A program made the translations under genes and the position numbers. The notes beneath the pieces are model-generated. The model saw only the letters and a program-made list of their open reading frames with translations. It had not been told where the DNA came from and did not search any database. From Paracamarosporium sp. OC-R06-R3 (taxonomy: Eukaryota; Ascomycota; Dothideomycetes; Pleosporales; Didymosphaeriaceae), in assembly GCA_019828545.1 (NCBI GenBank), contig JACVRA010000073.1, forward strand, positions 620,001 to 684,000: a stretch of 64,000 bases of DNA. Reading direction: 5' to 3'. Shown one piece after another: positions 22,104-34,516 of the stretch (position 1 is the first letter of the stretch; each line of letters opens with the position of its first letter).

Positions 22104-23338
22104 GATGTTGGTGAGATAGGTCTTACGAGGAGCTGGTTTTGGGCTGAGGAAGACGACCCGGCAATTCCTACAACTACACACAGTGGCAGGACCCGCAAAC
22201 TGCGCCTGAATATCGTCTCTAATACGCAATAAAACACTACGTGACTATTTGGGATTTGACTCCCTTTGTTGTTGCTGTTGTGGGATTGCAAAAAGTGTTG
22301 GCGTGGTTTCACGTGGTTTCACATGTTTTCCCACGCTCCAAGCAAGGAGCCAACCCCTCTTATTATTTACTGAGATTAGAATAAGAGTTATGAGAGTGGC
22401 TGTATGTGCTGAAAAACAACCCCAGAGCTCTTTATCGAGAATACGATTGAAATTGAAGATGGAGCAGAACATACGGCTGTATCGCAGAACCACGGATCTA
22501 GGATCATCCAATCCGAGGCCGCTCGTCATATCGGCCGCAACGCAACGCTTCCCTGTTGACAAGACCTGGAGCTTATATAACCCTTCGTTTCTGCGTGACG
22601 CACTCTTCCTTCCAAATAAAAGTATTTGTGCACACCACGGAAGGGATGGATCAAACGCAAAGGAGAGAAAAGATAAACTGTTTAGTTTATATCGCGGAAT
22701 AGAAATCTCTCATGTTTGCCTATTCCACACGGTGTGGAATCAGGAACCGCTCTGATCGACTTGATACGATACAAGACATCTTACGAACCAGACAGCATAT
22801 TGTTATACAGGCAGGGCAGATAGGGCAGTCACAGTCAGCATTCAGGTCCCGTGTAGTTTCTGTTTCTGTAATGTAAGAGGACTTCGAACCTATCAACGAA
22901 TCGAATGCATTTGCTAAACCAGCGTGCGGATGCACCTCCCTAAATCGCCTGAACGCGCTTGTTTGATGAGTACTGTGCTCTAAATACGAATGAAGGTGCT
23001 AGGATATACAAGAATCGCGAGATGCGACGCCTGGTAAATCTTCCTGTTGGGTGGGAAAACCCACACCTACCGCAAATCATGGCTCACGGGTGAGTGTATG
23101 TTGCAAGACTAATTGCCACGACTGTACCGAGCTAGCCCACCGTGTCAGGTTGCAGTATATTGCCGTAGTGTAGGAAAACGAAAGGCTGTGAGTTATTGAG
23201 GGAGCGTTTGTAAGTGCAAAACTGCTCACGTGCCTCCCATTGCCGAATCTGGCAAGTGCGTCCGTTCGCCCTCCACCTTCCACGATATAACACCTGCTCG
23301 ACTTCCTCAATCGACCTGTAACTCAGGAAAACCTCGCC
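22104..23338. other. Intergenic, 1.2 kb, no gene supported
   Basis: The longest open frame here (22249-22755, plus) is Cys- and Arg-rich at its start, lacks domain motifs and shows no splice continuation. A short GTTGTTGCTGTTGTGG tract lies near 22267, and CTTATATAACCC near 22571 resembles a TATA element. No other RNA or repeat signal was noticed. Confidence 0.5.
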
Positions 23339-24714
23339 ATGGCCACAGACCAAGCGCGAGGTGAGGCGAGATTCTCTCATTATCTTGAAATATGCTGACC
23401 CACTTAGACTCACGTCATCTCATTGAGCTCAAGCAGTCACCGGGAAGATGCTTAGGCATATTTGCAAAGGCTGATATTCCCCGCGGCACCCGCGTTATCG
23501 CAGAAGAGCCCTTGTTGCGTACAGATCTCACCGACCGCCTTGGCCCCCAAGCCGTCGTCGAAGAATTCGAGAAGCTCAGCCCCTCCCGGCAAGAACAGTA
23601 CTTGAAGCTTCATGCTGTCGAAGACGACACGTACAAAAGCGCCTTTGAGGCAATAATGGCGAAGAAGTGGGAAGACGTGCCAGAACTGCACAAAAGAGTG
23701 CACTTGGTCTGGCACGCCAACGCCTTCCGTAAGCGGCTATATCTACTTGGATCGCGCATCAATCATTCCTGCATCCCAAACATCGAGGTGTACTGGCACC
23801 CAACACTCGAAAAGCAGACCTTCCACGCTGTGCGCAATATCGCAGCTGGGGAGGAACTTACGATCTCGTACATCCGCCTGTATCTCCCTCGAAGTGAACG
23901 CCAATCCAAGTTGATGAAATGGGGCTTTCGTTGCGCGTGTCCGGCATGCGAAAATACAGAAGAAGGTAGAGCCCACGAAGACAAGCGCATCCAACTCATA
24001 CACAATGTCACACTACTCGACAAGAGCACGCGTGATGATTCAGCTGAACCTTGGACAAAGTCATTGCTTTTAGCCATCAAACTAGCATCCATGCAGATCG
24101 AAGAGGGATTGGTCACTGCAATGTCGCTTCGAGTGAGGTAAGCTCAATGCATGATCTTCTTTCATTTCTCAGCCTGATACAGAGCAGCTATTCTCTCGCT
24201 ACGAAAGCATGCATTAGAGGTAGAAGGTACAAGATGGCGTCACACTGGCTCCAGAAGGCATTGAAGGTCGATAGGCATTGCATGGGCGACGATCACCCTG
24301 AGTACAAAGAGGAACTGGAGATCGCGGTAAAATTGAAAGATGCACATGATGGCTCCAATGTGGAGGACACAGTGACTCGCTATTACGCAGACGGTCCCGA
24401 AGATCCAGATCAGACCGAGAAAATACACAATGCCAAGGAATTAATCAAGATGTGAGTAGCACGGGAAAGGTGTTGAAGCGAACGATGATTGACCGTACCA
24501 CAGGTGCCAAGATTCTGCAAAGTCAAGCGTCAAGTCTGGAGACCTATCGATGGCGCACATGTGGGCCGCCCGCGCATTGGGAGTGAAGCGCAAGATTGGG
24601 CAAGCATTCGACCTCGACGATGAACAGTTGGCTGGGATCGTCTTGCAACTGAAGATGGCCTTGATCACGTCGGGGGCTATACCAGCATCGGTCGTCCAGT
24701 GGGCCAATCATTGA
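23339..24714 (+). CDS. SET-domain (SMYD-like) protein
   Basis: Four exons (23339-23360, 23408-24137, 24188-24451, 24504-24714) give 408 residues. The first exon encodes only MATDQAR plus one base, and its 47-bp intron has a GCTGAC branch, so the frame-internal ATG at 23392 is not the real start. SET motifs are SPGRCLGIFAKADIPRGTRV, GSRINHSCIPNIEVYWHP (the NHSC pseudoknot), and NIAAGEELTISYIRLYLPR (GEELxxxY). The post-SET Cys cluster WGFRCACPACEN follows, then a helical, TPR-like C-terminal half. Such proteins are methyltransferases or methyltransferase-like, acting on histone or other Lys residues. There is no MYND finger between the SET halves. Substrate unknown. Confidence 0.88.
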
Positions 24715-25130
24715 AGCTCGCATTCAGATTAGCGAAGTCTCCTCTCAAGCGAAGGAATAAGAATTCGGTAGGTTAGGGTAGCTCGTGGTAAGTCGAAGGT
24801 AAAGAACATGGAATGGGCATCCCTTGACCTGGTATTGCTGTCCTGGCATATGATATAGCCTAATTGTAATTCCCTTCTCCCATGAGGTGCTTTGGTCTTG
24901 GGGCTTATGTATGGGATCCTACACGTGAATCTCTAGATGCCTTCTCCGTCTGCCTTTACCAGATGTCAGATGAGCTATCGAATATCAACAATAATCCAAG
25001 GTATTAGATGCACACTCTTCCCTATAATACGTATTTTGAGGCTTAGAACAAATCAATTTTCGATTTCCGCAAGGATTAATAATATCTCGATCATACATAA
25101 GGCTTGTCAGAAGCGTATGCGCCAATCATC
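24715..25130. other. Convergent intergenic spacer
   Basis: This lies between the 3' ends of the SET gene (plus) and the NCS1 permease (minus), so it should hold two terminators. AT-rich stretches lie around 25010-25100. No gene was recognised. Confidence 0.5.
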
Positions 25131-27122
25131 TCAGGTCGATGTTGCTAGTATCGTATCGCCCTTGCAATGCTCAAGGTCGTGCGGGTTTGCCTCTATCGGA
25201 TCGATTGGCAATCCCGGTGTGACCATCTCCCAGCGATCTTCATACAGCTTCCGCAAGGCCAGCGAGCTTTGCTCCTTGCGGACGAACTTGTCCACCTTGG
25301 CCGAAGGGAAAATCCAGTGCAACGCGCTAAATGCTGCAGCGCTTGCCATAAATCCATATAGGTAATTCAGATAATAAAGTTGGATTGCACCATCAGAGAC
25401 CTTGAAAGATGTGTCTACCACCGCAATGAAACCTGGTAGGCAAGGTACAACGCCAACAATCCACTGTATAGCGGACATTATTAGTAGTCTGTAAGATTGC
25501 CGAAAGGAGTGTTGAAGTACATACAGCAACTGGAGCACGCCAATTAACGCCTCGCGTGTACCAATAAATGCTAGTAGCATCGCCCACGTATAGATGATCC
25601 ACGTTCAGCTTCTGCTTGTTGACGACGAGGTAGCTGGCAGCCATCAAACCAGTGATGGGCGCAAGAAACACCCCGTAACTGGACAACACGGTGAGAAATA
25701 CGGTGGCCGTGTTGACAAGTCGCCATGGATTCACGATGGGGCTGAGGATGGCAATAATAAAGGCACCGCGCCGAATATTTATATACCTCGGAAAGACAGC
25801 CGCCAAGTCGATGCCCCCAGCTAGAGCGTTTCCGGGGAGACTGCTGCCGATCTGTGAGATGCAAAGGGCGACGCCGGAAAAGAAGAGAGCAGCGCGGGTG
25901 CCGGCGCTGTTGTCCATTTCCAGAAGGCGCACGAACAGTGTTGGCGGGTTCCAGACGGCTTCGCCACCAAGCCGATGCTGGGTTGCTGCCGTTACTAGGA
26001 TACCGATGACCGATGCAAAAATGCCGTAGAACGGGAATGCAAAGGCCTGGCCCCAAATAGCGTTACTTGTACGTCTGGAGAGGCGGGAGTAGTCGTTCTG
26101 GTTCATGATTCCGGCAGCAATGGAGCCGATTGTTGACATGATGCCATAGATCATGAGCCATGAGGTACTGCTCGAGCCGTTGTTGTGTGGATTGGAATCG
26201 AGAGTGGAACCAAACCCGGCAGGGCCCATAGTGCTGAGAGCCCAGATTAGCAGCACGAGGAAGAAGACAAGTGTGATTCCGCTGGCAATGTGGAAGAACC
26301 TTTGTAGGTTGTGCGGTGGGATGACCAACGCGGGAAGGCTAACGATGGAGAAGACGAAGTATGCGAGGAACTGCGCTGATGTCATACCCGTCTCTGCAGG
26401 GATTTTGTTGGGAATGCGCGACTCGTACTGGGGATCGAAGGCGAGGAGGATGAGGTACATGCATTCTCCTCCCACCCAGGCCTGGAATCCATACCAAACT
26501 TGAGGTGGTTCATTAGATTGTGGGCTTCGGCGGATGGATAGAGCGCTTACTGAATCCTAAGAAGATTCGATTCCAGATGGCGAAATGAGCGCCCCACATA
26601 CCCCATACAGCTCTACTCATCACGGAGAAACCGACTGGCAATCGTTAGTTGGTGTCACCTATCGGCTCGCTTCCTACTCTCGTTCTTACTGTGGTAATGA
26701 GCTCCTGCAAGCGAGCTGAGGAGGAGCGCGACGGTAGCGAGGGCATTTCCAATTACTATAGCTAAGGATCTGGTCAACGGTTGGTCTTGTGAGGCAGCTC
26801 CAAGCTGCTTACCAATTATGGCCTGCCACCAGGTCAAACCCAGAGGAATAAGGGCGCTTCCAGTGAGAAAGGTAGCGATGTTGCAATTGATGAGTAACCC
26901 TGATATATCCATGAGCATCAACGGGCTCGACTCGATTTGCCTGAAACCTACACAGGCTATGAAAAGTCGAGAATGTCCATGTGCGTCGTCCGGATTCGAC
27001 AGGGCGAAGATCCGCATTCTGCCGCGGTCAGTGATGAGCATTTACCATGCAAAAATAATACATACGAGCCATTGCGAGCTCTCCTGAAGCTCAAATCTTT
27101 TCAACAAGACGCTCAACTGCAT
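25131..27122 (-). CDS. NCS1 nucleobase/allantoin/thiamine-type permease
   Basis: Seven exons (27122-27066, 27018-26952, 26899-26813, 26761-26690, 26634-26551, 26498-25525, 25463-25131) join in phase into 557 residues, the normal length for the family. The N-terminal signature NADLRPVESGRRTWTFSTF matches the NxDLxPxxxxRRTW motif. It is followed by NIATFLTGSALIPLGLTWWQ (TM1), AHFAIWNRIFLGFIWYGFQA, and QNDYSRLSRR, the NxDYSR motif conserved in NCS1 transporters. About twelve membrane segments are expected in the plasma membrane, importing purine/pyrimidine bases, allantoin, hydantoins or related compounds. It is divergent from a hydantoinase/oxoprolinase-type gene. Import of a cyclic amide that the neighbour hydrolyses is an attractive inference. 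Confidence 0.9.
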
Positions 27123-27352
27123 CGTCGTGATTTGCTGGCGAGGTGGTAGTTTGCACCAAGAGGACTGCGCACGACAGGATGTATATTGATATGTACTCGT
27201 ACACTAGCCGCGATTATGCGGGGCGCGTTTATCTGACCCGTCAGTCGAGGTTGGTTACTCAATGGCTTGACATAAAGATCGATACACGGCGTGAACCGTT
27301 CCTTTCGAGTCTTGTCCATCTTGTGTCGATTCGGGCCGTAAGCTCAAAGCGG

Positions 27353-27452
27353 AGTTGGCCTAGCGTGGGCCGTTGATAGGCGAAGTTGCGGAAGATCATC
27401 GGCCAATTGGCAAATAAGGCGCGCATTGGCGGTAAAGATCCTCGGCCAACTG
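27353..27452. promoter_or_regulatory. Repeated GGCCAAYT motif in divergent promoter
   Basis: AAGATCATCGGCCAATTG (27392-27409) and AAGATCCTCGGCCAACTG (27435-27452) are direct repeats 43 bp apart, 16 of 18 bases identical. AGTTGGCC (27353-27360) is the same core in reverse. All lie in the 662-bp spacer between the NCS1 permease (start 27122) and the hydantoinase gene (start 27785). They could be operators for joint control, or partly CCAAT-type boxes. Nothing else was recognised in the spacer. Confidence 0.4.
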
Positions 27453-27784
27453 TTTCGATTGATGCCGGCAAACTGTCGGGTAACACACCATGTCGGGGGT
27501 GGGACCAGAACTCCTATCTGTTCACCTATACCATGCTCTGCATTGCTTAGTCTGTACTTAGCCGAGATACGGAGCCGAGACGCAGAGCTGAGAGTCTTCG
27601 AGTTCCGTTGCCGTATGTTGTATCTGCTCTAGGTTTTATTATCATAAACGCCAACCTTCCGCTATCTGGACGTTTCTGGCCCTGTTCACGGCAGCCTCCT
27701 CACACTGGAACACGACACAGTGTGTACAGCAGGTCCAATCCCAACTTCTGCAACTCTTTATCTGCATTCCTTTCTATCACTAGA

Positions 27785-30700
27785 ATGTCGTTTTACCGTA
27801 TTGGAGTTGACGTTGGGGGAACGAATACAGATGCTGCGATCCTCGACATTAAAGACGCCGACGGCCCGCAGCGCGGCGTTCTCGCCTCGCATAAATCATC
27901 AACCACTGAAGACATTACCAGTGGCATTGAAGCAGCCATAAGCACAGTCCTCAGAGATTCTGGTGTAGATCACGGTCGTGTTCTTAGCGTCACCATAGGA
28001 ACCACACATTTTATTAACGCGCTGGTTGAAGCGGATGCGAGGCGGCTTGACAAAGTAGCCGTGGTACGCCTTTGTGGACCCTTCACAAGACAAATACCTC
28101 CCTTCTCGGATTTCCCAACAGGCCTGCGTACCATAATCGATGGGGGCGCCCATTATCTGGACGGCGGTCTCGAGATCGATGGCCGCGAGATTGGTCCTTT
28201 GGATCACGAGCAAGTGCGAACAACAGCACAGAACATTGTCGCGTCTGGAATTACATCAGTAGCCATCGTTGGAGTCTTCTCTCCTTTAGACCACCATGGC
28301 ATTCACGAAGAGCAATGCAAAAAAATCCTCTTGCAAGAAGCTCCAGAGTTGCGAGTGGTCTGCTCTCATGACATAGGCCCCACAGGCTTCTTAGAGAGAG
28401 AAAATGCCACCATTCTCAACGCTGCTATTCTTCGCACAGCATCCAGAGTCACAAAAAGCTTCAAGGGGGCCATGACACGACTCAGACTTCCGTGTCCATT
28501 GTACCTGTCGCAAAATGATGGAACATTGATCGAGGCTGATGCTGCCGCCGAATATCCAATCAAAACCTTTGCAAGTGGCCCTACAAATAGCATGACAGGT
28601 GCTGCATTTCTTTCTGGCTTGGACCAAAACAGATCCACCATGTCGCAAGATGACAATGCAGGCACGAATACCGAGCCGCAGGTCCTAGTTGTAGACATTG
28701 GAGGCACAACAACCGACGTCTGCGCACTTTTGCCTTCAGGATTTCCTAGACAAGCTCCCGGATTTGTCGAAGTCGGTGGCGTTAGGACCGCGTTTTCCAT
28801 GCCTGAAGTTGTTTCGGTTGGTCTAGGCGGCGGAAGCAAGGTTTTTGTGGATTCATCGAAAGCCAGCCCTGAAGTAACCCTCGGACCCGCATCAGTTGGT
28901 CACTTTCTTCAAAAAGAGGCCAAGGTATTTGGTGGCAGCACTTTGACTTCAACGGACATTGTCATTGCTCTTGGTAAAGCGCATCTCGGAAACCCAGCAC
29001 TTCTGGCCGGACTTTCGCCGGAAGTGGTCGACAACGCCCGTGAAGAGATAAACAGAATGCTCGAAGCAGTAATTGAGAAAATGAAAGTGTCTGCTGCGCC
29101 AGTACATATTCTTCTGGTGGGAGGCGGCTCGATTCTTGTTACAGAAGACTTGAAAGGGGTCGAAAAATGCATTAGACCTATCCACCAAGGGGCTGCCAAT
29201 GCTGTTGGTGCAGCGATCGCAAAGGTTTCTGGTGATATCGACACGGTCGAGCTTCTGGGTAACAGGTCCGAGAACGAAGTAGTCGAGCTGGTTTGTCAGA
29301 AAGCAATAGATCTGTCTGTGTCAAAGGGAGCGACAAGAGAACATGTCCAGGTCATGGAAATCAACAAAATGCCACTCCCATATACAGACACCAAGGCAAT
29401 GCGAATACAAATCCGAGCTGTCGGCCCACTTTCAGTCCCTGATGAGCACACTCCCCCGGTGTCCCCCACGTTATCGGGTCAGAAAGAGGAATCCCATGAG
29501 CAGGAAGGCCAGAAAATCGCAGTGCCAAACGCGTTGGATCCAACTACGAAACCTTCTCAAGGGTTAGATTTGGAACAATATCGACCACATGTGGAAGGCG
29601 GCGTCTGGTACGTTTCAGAGTCAGACCTAGAACTCATAGCAACGGGATGCGGTGTTTTGGGTACAGGCGGTGGAGGTCCGACACACCATGAATATCTCAA
29701 AAGCTTACACGCACTTCGTACTGGTGGCAAAGGAAAAATGCGCATCATCTCACCTGAAGCGTTGAAAGACGCTGATCATTGCTACTTTGGCTCGTGGTAC
29801 GGCAGCCCAAGCGTGATCAATGAGCGCATCGCTGGTGGGAACGAGATTGCTCTCGGCATAGAAGCCATGATGCAAGTCAAAGGGGGTGTGACCATGGGCG
29901 GTATTTTTATCGATGAGATGTAAGTATCTTGCGCGTGAGCCAACCATCATACTGACCAACGACAGTGGGGGCGGAAACGGGATGAGTGCGTTCCCAACGG
30001 GCGTACATTTCGACGTCCCTGTTATCGATGGCGATGCCATGGGTAGAGCGTACCCAACCATGTATCACGGTCAGAAGATCCGAATAAAGACTTGCTTTCG
30101 CCGTTTGCTAATATGTGACCAGCTATCTTCTCCGTTTATGGTCACTCTTTGGTACCTTGCGTATTGTCCGATGCACGGGGCAATAAATCTGTGATTATGG
30201 TAAGCCAAGCAATCAAAGTTGTGCTCGGAGTATCCCATTAATAGTCTGCCCATTATAGGATACCGACTCACCCCTACGACTCGAAAAGATGCTTCGAGCT
30301 GCGGCCGTCGAGCTCGGTTTGGCTTGCGCAGTGTGTGCTAACCCTCTCCCTGGCTCTGTTATAAAGGCTTACGGTATCCCTAATACGCTTTCATTGGCAT
30401 GGTATCTTGGACGTTCGATTCATCTTGCGAGAAGATTGAAACAAAGTTACACAGATGCGATCGTAAGCCCTCCTACATCCCCAACAGTCAGATATTCCTA
30501 ATTCCGAGCCTATAGTTCAAAGTATGTGCTGGCAGAGTCCTTTTTACCGGCAAGATTGTGAATGTTGTTCGGTATATTGGCGGTGGGTACACAATGGGGA
30601 CGGTCATCATTGGGCCCGACCAGGACGCAGGGAATGAAACAAACGGTGACGTGGCTTCTAAGCAATCACATATGACCATTCCATTCCAGAATGAATATCT

Positions 30701-30989
30701 ATACGCCGCTTTGAGCGATTCCACAGGGTCGGAGGCATCTCAACAGGTTGTGTGCACTGTTCCGGACCTGATATCCATTCTAGGTCAGGATGGAGAGGGA
30801 ATCGGATCTCAAGACCTGCGTTATGGTCTGCGCGTTAGCGTCATCTCCCTTCCAGCGCATCCACTATGGAAGACAGAAAAGGCCTTAGTGGTGGGAGGCC
30901 CTGAAGGATTCGGGTTGAAGATGCCCGTCGTCGGGGTCGACAGCAGCTTCACAAAGTCACGCAGCGTCATCGAAGAGTTTAATTGTTAG
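27785..30989 (+). CDS. Hydantoinase/oxoprolinase-DUF917 fusion protein
   Basis: Five exons (27785-29919, 29966-30069, 30123-30199, 30259-30462, 30516-30989) give 997 residues. Residues 5-200 are the Hydant_A_N domain (RIGVDVGGTNTDAAIL, SVTIGTTHFINAL). Residues about 210-520 are the Hydantoinase_A ATP-grasp-like domain (SHDIGPTGFLERENATILNAA, LVVDIGGTTTDVCALLP, GLGGGSKVFVD). After a Pro/Glu-rich linker, residues about 610-990 form a DUF917 domain starting CGVLGTGGGGPTHHEYLKSL and passing IGGGNGMSAFPTG. The family hydrolyses cyclic amides such as hydantoins or 5-oxoproline using ATP, in the cytosol. An ATG at 27608 is open but adds a non-conserved leader; 27785 starts at the conserved MSFYRIGVDVGG. 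Exact substrate unknown; neighbourhood with an NCS1 permease is informative. Confidence 0.9.
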
Positions 30990-32252
30990 CACTGTCATAG
31001 TCAATCTAGTATGACTAACAAGTAATCATGAATCCCAAGCAGACGAAACATAGACGAGAAGGGTTGTTTTGTGCTGGGTGAATTGAAGTGAGCGGAGATA
31101 ACTGGATTAGGATGAGCTAAGGTGACTAAACTGAACCTGGATTGATTTGACTTACTTTGACTTGACTTGACATGACTGGCTGGTTATGATCGTGATGCTG
31201 AGTGCTGACGTTGAGGTGGTGCGAGGGGCCAGTACATTATCAGAGGTAGATGAGATATCAAGGTTACGGTTAAAAAGTGATGGTCTGAGAAACTAGAGGT
31301 AGAATGAACTGATATCCTATGGGTCTCAACACTTACATTCGTACCAGAAGCTGTGGCTGTTTTGCCGGAAAGGAAGGCCGAGCCCTACTACAGTGGAAGC
31401 GACGTATACCTGCCACCATTATCTCTATACGACAATCTAATGACTTCTCGTCCATAAATAGTGCCGAGGCAGAATATGTGTGTTCTGAGCTGAAGCAGTA
31501 GATGCATCCCAAGATGCGGGACATGAGTCGACTTGAGATCAGCATTTCGCACGCTTAGGATGAAAATGAACTGGTGAAGACCAAGGTAGAAGAACTCTCT
31601 GAAACAACTGCAGCGTACTGACAATGAGTTTTCATGGGACACCGGTTCCTTATCACAGTGGTGTTTTTCATCAACTCTCCAACATTATCAGTAGACCGGG
31701 TACCAGCTCAATTTCCGCTTCGGAACGCGAAGTGGGCAAAGAAGAGCACCATAGGTAAGGCGCCACCATCAGATGCTGCAGCCTCTTATCTGACTATCCT
31801 CTCCGAGTTAACGGTTAAAATTCGTATCCTTAAGATGCCGTGTGCGATTCCGAATACCCCTGCATCCCACAGAACCGCTCGTACCTGTTGTCAGCCTGGA
31901 AATGGCTACTTTGGTACTAGCATGCCGAGACTGTAGCCGGCGCACCAATGAGCGTGCTAAAAATGCCACCGCCGAATCCCCGAGGAGATCCGATTGGTTT
32001 GATGACTAAGACACAATGTGGGCCCTGCGTCGACGTTGCAAACAGGATGATTACGATGCTCTATTAGAGGAGACAAGAAGAGATAGTGAACCGCTGTTTA
32101 GCTAGTGAAACGAGAAAGAAGGTTCCATAGCAATTGTAAGTAATCCCACTGCAACTCCGCTTTGATGAACTTTTGACGCTAACAGTGGCACTGTCAGCTT
32201 TCGACTACCGGGCTCTCTGCATGCCTACGACAAGTAGTGACCCAAGCCTACG
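30990..32252. other. Intergenic, 1.26 kb
   Basis: It contains the TTGACTTGAC-rich tract at 31141-31180. Short open frames on both strands lack motifs. No gene, LTR or RNA was recognised. It must carry the CorA-like gene's promoter. Confidence 0.5.
31141..31180 (+). repeat. Short imperfect TTGAC tandem repeat
   Basis: The sequence reads ATTGATTTGACTTACTTTGA and then CTTGACTTGACATGACTGGC, about seven loose copies of a 5-6 base TTGAC unit. It lies in non-coding DNA downstream of the hydantoinase gene. Confidence 0.6.
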
Positions 32253-33878
32253 ATGACACATGGATCGGTTGACGGGTCACAAACGACTTTCAGCTCGCCA
32301 CTTGAGTACCGGTCCTATGTGAAGGCACTATGTTCCCGCAATTCGTCTCTAATGGGGCTCCACCACTTTCTCTCTGAGCCGAAATCTCAATCTACCTATC
32401 GAATGTGTGCGATGGACTTTCATTTAGGTATCGATGAGCTGGTAGTAAGGCACGACTTCGATATAGGCCGGTTGAATGAAGAGATCCAAGAAGAAAAAGG
32501 CGGTCAGCCCGGTGGCCAAAAGGGATCTCAAGGGATGAGCAGTAGCAACGAAAAAGCACTCAAAGGCTGCATTGTGATTATCGAAGACCTTTCGAGAGAG
32601 ATAATAGAGCTTTTAGGGTCTGTACTGAACATCGATCCATTATTCTTTGCCTTACATTTGTATACAACGCAAAGGGCGAGTTCGTATCACCAAGCCCTTG
32701 ACGAAGCTACTCTACCATCACGGTTATTGGTACAAAATTATGTAAACATTTCATATCACAAAACAATCATTTCCAACACGGAAGTGCCGGTTGAGGGTAG
32801 ATACCTCAGAAATACTACGATAAACCGCAAGTTGGTATTTCTTCGATCAACGAACATCGCACTGGCACAGAATTGTGCATCGGTTATACGCATTAAGAAC
32901 CGGAGAGGGTCCTGGCTCGGTAAATTTCCCATAATCCTCGAGATTGATATCTCACTGACAGTAGTAGCTTTAATCCTAGTAGACCCTCCGATCAGCAACG
33001 TCTATATGACACATGATGCAGACAGGGAGATGGACAAGCTGAAGCTGCGCCATTTCCTAGGTCCGCCTCCCCAATTCTCCTTGAAAGTTGGAGAGAACGT
33101 AGAAGCGCCTTCATATGGACCTGGCATGTACGATTACCTTCAACGGTACTGGATTTGCGAACGCCCAGCATGTTTCAATCTGGAGAACCCTTCTATCCAA
33201 TCGCTCGCATACTACCCATTACGCATCGTAGCAACAGAGTGGATGAAATATATTGGTGTGATGCAGAAATCTCTGAAACAGTACGAATGTAATCATGATC
33301 AGCTGCCTACGCTCTCAACCGACAAGTTTAATAGGGATCTTCAGGAGTTGCAGAGTTGGAGGCGTCGCACGCTGTTATCACAAGCCAAGATTAAATCGGT
33401 CTTGTGCTCTCTGTCACCACGATATCGCGGCGTGGGAAAGTCGAAACACGACCTGGAGTATCTTAGCAAAGGTTTCGAGCACATACATGAGAGCATAGAT
33501 GCTATTGATCGACGTCTAGAAAGTATGCTCTCTGTCTTCCTAAGTTCTGTTCAAATCGCGGATGCGCGACGTTCCTTTGCTGAGACGGCAGATATCAGTC
33601 GCCTGACTATTCTCGCACTGATATTTGTTCCATTGACGTTCGTCTCAAGTCTGTTTAGTATGAACACTGAGTTTCAGCCTGGGAGTCACAACTTCTGGGT
33701 TTATTTCACAGTTGCTATTCCTATAACAGGTCTGGTTGTGCTTATTGCGAGACCACCGGTCGCTTTAGCAAGGAAAGCAGTAGAGTTTATGAAGGAGAGA
33801 TACCAGAGGTCGCTCGTGAGGTGGCGTACTAAGGCAAGAAGCGAATCAATCGTGGGAGAGTTGCCCACGAATAGTTGA
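32253..33878 (+). CDS. CorA-like divalent-cation transporter family protein
   Basis: This is a single long frame of 541 residues. The C-terminal part has the CorA layout: a long helical region, then TM1 (LTILALIFVPLTFVSSLFSMN) and TM2 (FWVYFTVAIPITGLVVLIA). The short loop between them begins SMNTEFQPG; the canonical GMN selectivity motif is therefore SMN here. The large N-terminal domain with a Gly/Gln-rich loop (EEKGGQPGGQKGSQG) resembles fungal-specific CorA relatives of unknown ion preference rather than mitochondrial Mrs2. Location is probably a membrane with both termini inside. An additional upstream exon cannot be excluded. Ion transport is inferred from topology only. Confidence 0.75.
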   Translation: MTHGSVDGSQTTFSSPLEYRSYVKALCSRNSSLMGLHHFLSEPKSQSTYRMCAMDFHLGIDELVVRHDFDIGRLNEEIQEEKGGQPGGQKGSQGMSSSNEKALKGCIVIIEDLSREIIELLGSVLNIDPLFFALHLYTTQRASSYHQALDEATLPSRLLVQNYVNISYHKTIISNTEVPVEGRYLRNTTINRKLVFLRSTNIALAQNCASVIRIKNRRGSWLGKFPIILEIDISLTVVALILVDPPISNVYMTHDADREMDKLKLRHFLGPPPQFSLKVGENVEAPSYGPGMYDYLQRYWICERPACFNLENPSIQSLAYYPLRIVATEWMKYIGVMQKSLKQYECNHDQLPTLSTDKFNRDLQELQSWRRRTLLSQAKIKSVLCSLSPRYRGVGKSKHDLEYLSKGFEHIHESIDAIDRRLESMLSVFLSSVQIADARRSFAETADISRLTILALIFVPLTFVSSLFSMNTEFQPGSHNFWVYFTVAIPITGLVVLIARPPVALARKAVEFMKERYQRSLVRWRTKARSESIVGELPTNS

Positions 33879-34516
33879 TGTAATGAGCCATGGTCCGTAG
33901 GTTTTGAAGCAGGGTCCTTTGATTATCCACTATATGTACATGATTGAAACATCGCATCAACTCACCATTGTAGGATTGGTGTCGAACGTGGAGGTTCGAG
34001 AGTAAATTTAACATGGAGCATTATGTAGGACGCCAACATCCGCAAAGAAGGCAGTTCACTGAATGTGGATGATCCTGCCCAAAAAACGAGGCAAACATGT
34101 CGGCACGCAGTGGTTTGGGTTATGTCACGGTCAACAACCGTTTCGATAGTGATACTTTTGACTACTCATGTAAGACACATCAGATTATCAAGGAATACAT
34201 GGCAGCCAATAGCCACGGAGAGGACGTGCGGTCCTCGATTTGAAGGCATTTGTAAGAGCTAAGTATACTAGCTGTAAGCGCTAGACGAGAAGAGAACTAA
34301 CCGAGGGCAAGAGCGATCCCCGCTATCGCCTCTGCAGCCAGGCTTTGCCCCCACCAACAATCTCATGCAAAATCACATTCACTACCTTGCTCGAACTTTT
34401 GCTCTGAGAAGTCGCGCATTAAACGCCAATCAGCCAATTCTTACGTGAATTCACATTTCACTTTGATGGATAAGACTCCTTCTCTACGCTATTAAAAAAA
34501 AAGACTTTCTGGTACC
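33879..34516. other. Intergenic between CorA-like and HET genes
   Basis: About 640 bp with no recognised gene. A poly-A run, TATTAAAAAAAAAGAC, lies at 34490-34505, just before the HET start. It presumably contains the HET promoter. Confidence 0.5.

Noticed and set aside
22249..22755. 168-codon plus-strand frame in the prolidase/SET spacer
   Set aside because: Low-complexity start, no motif, no spliced continuation; best treated as non-coding.
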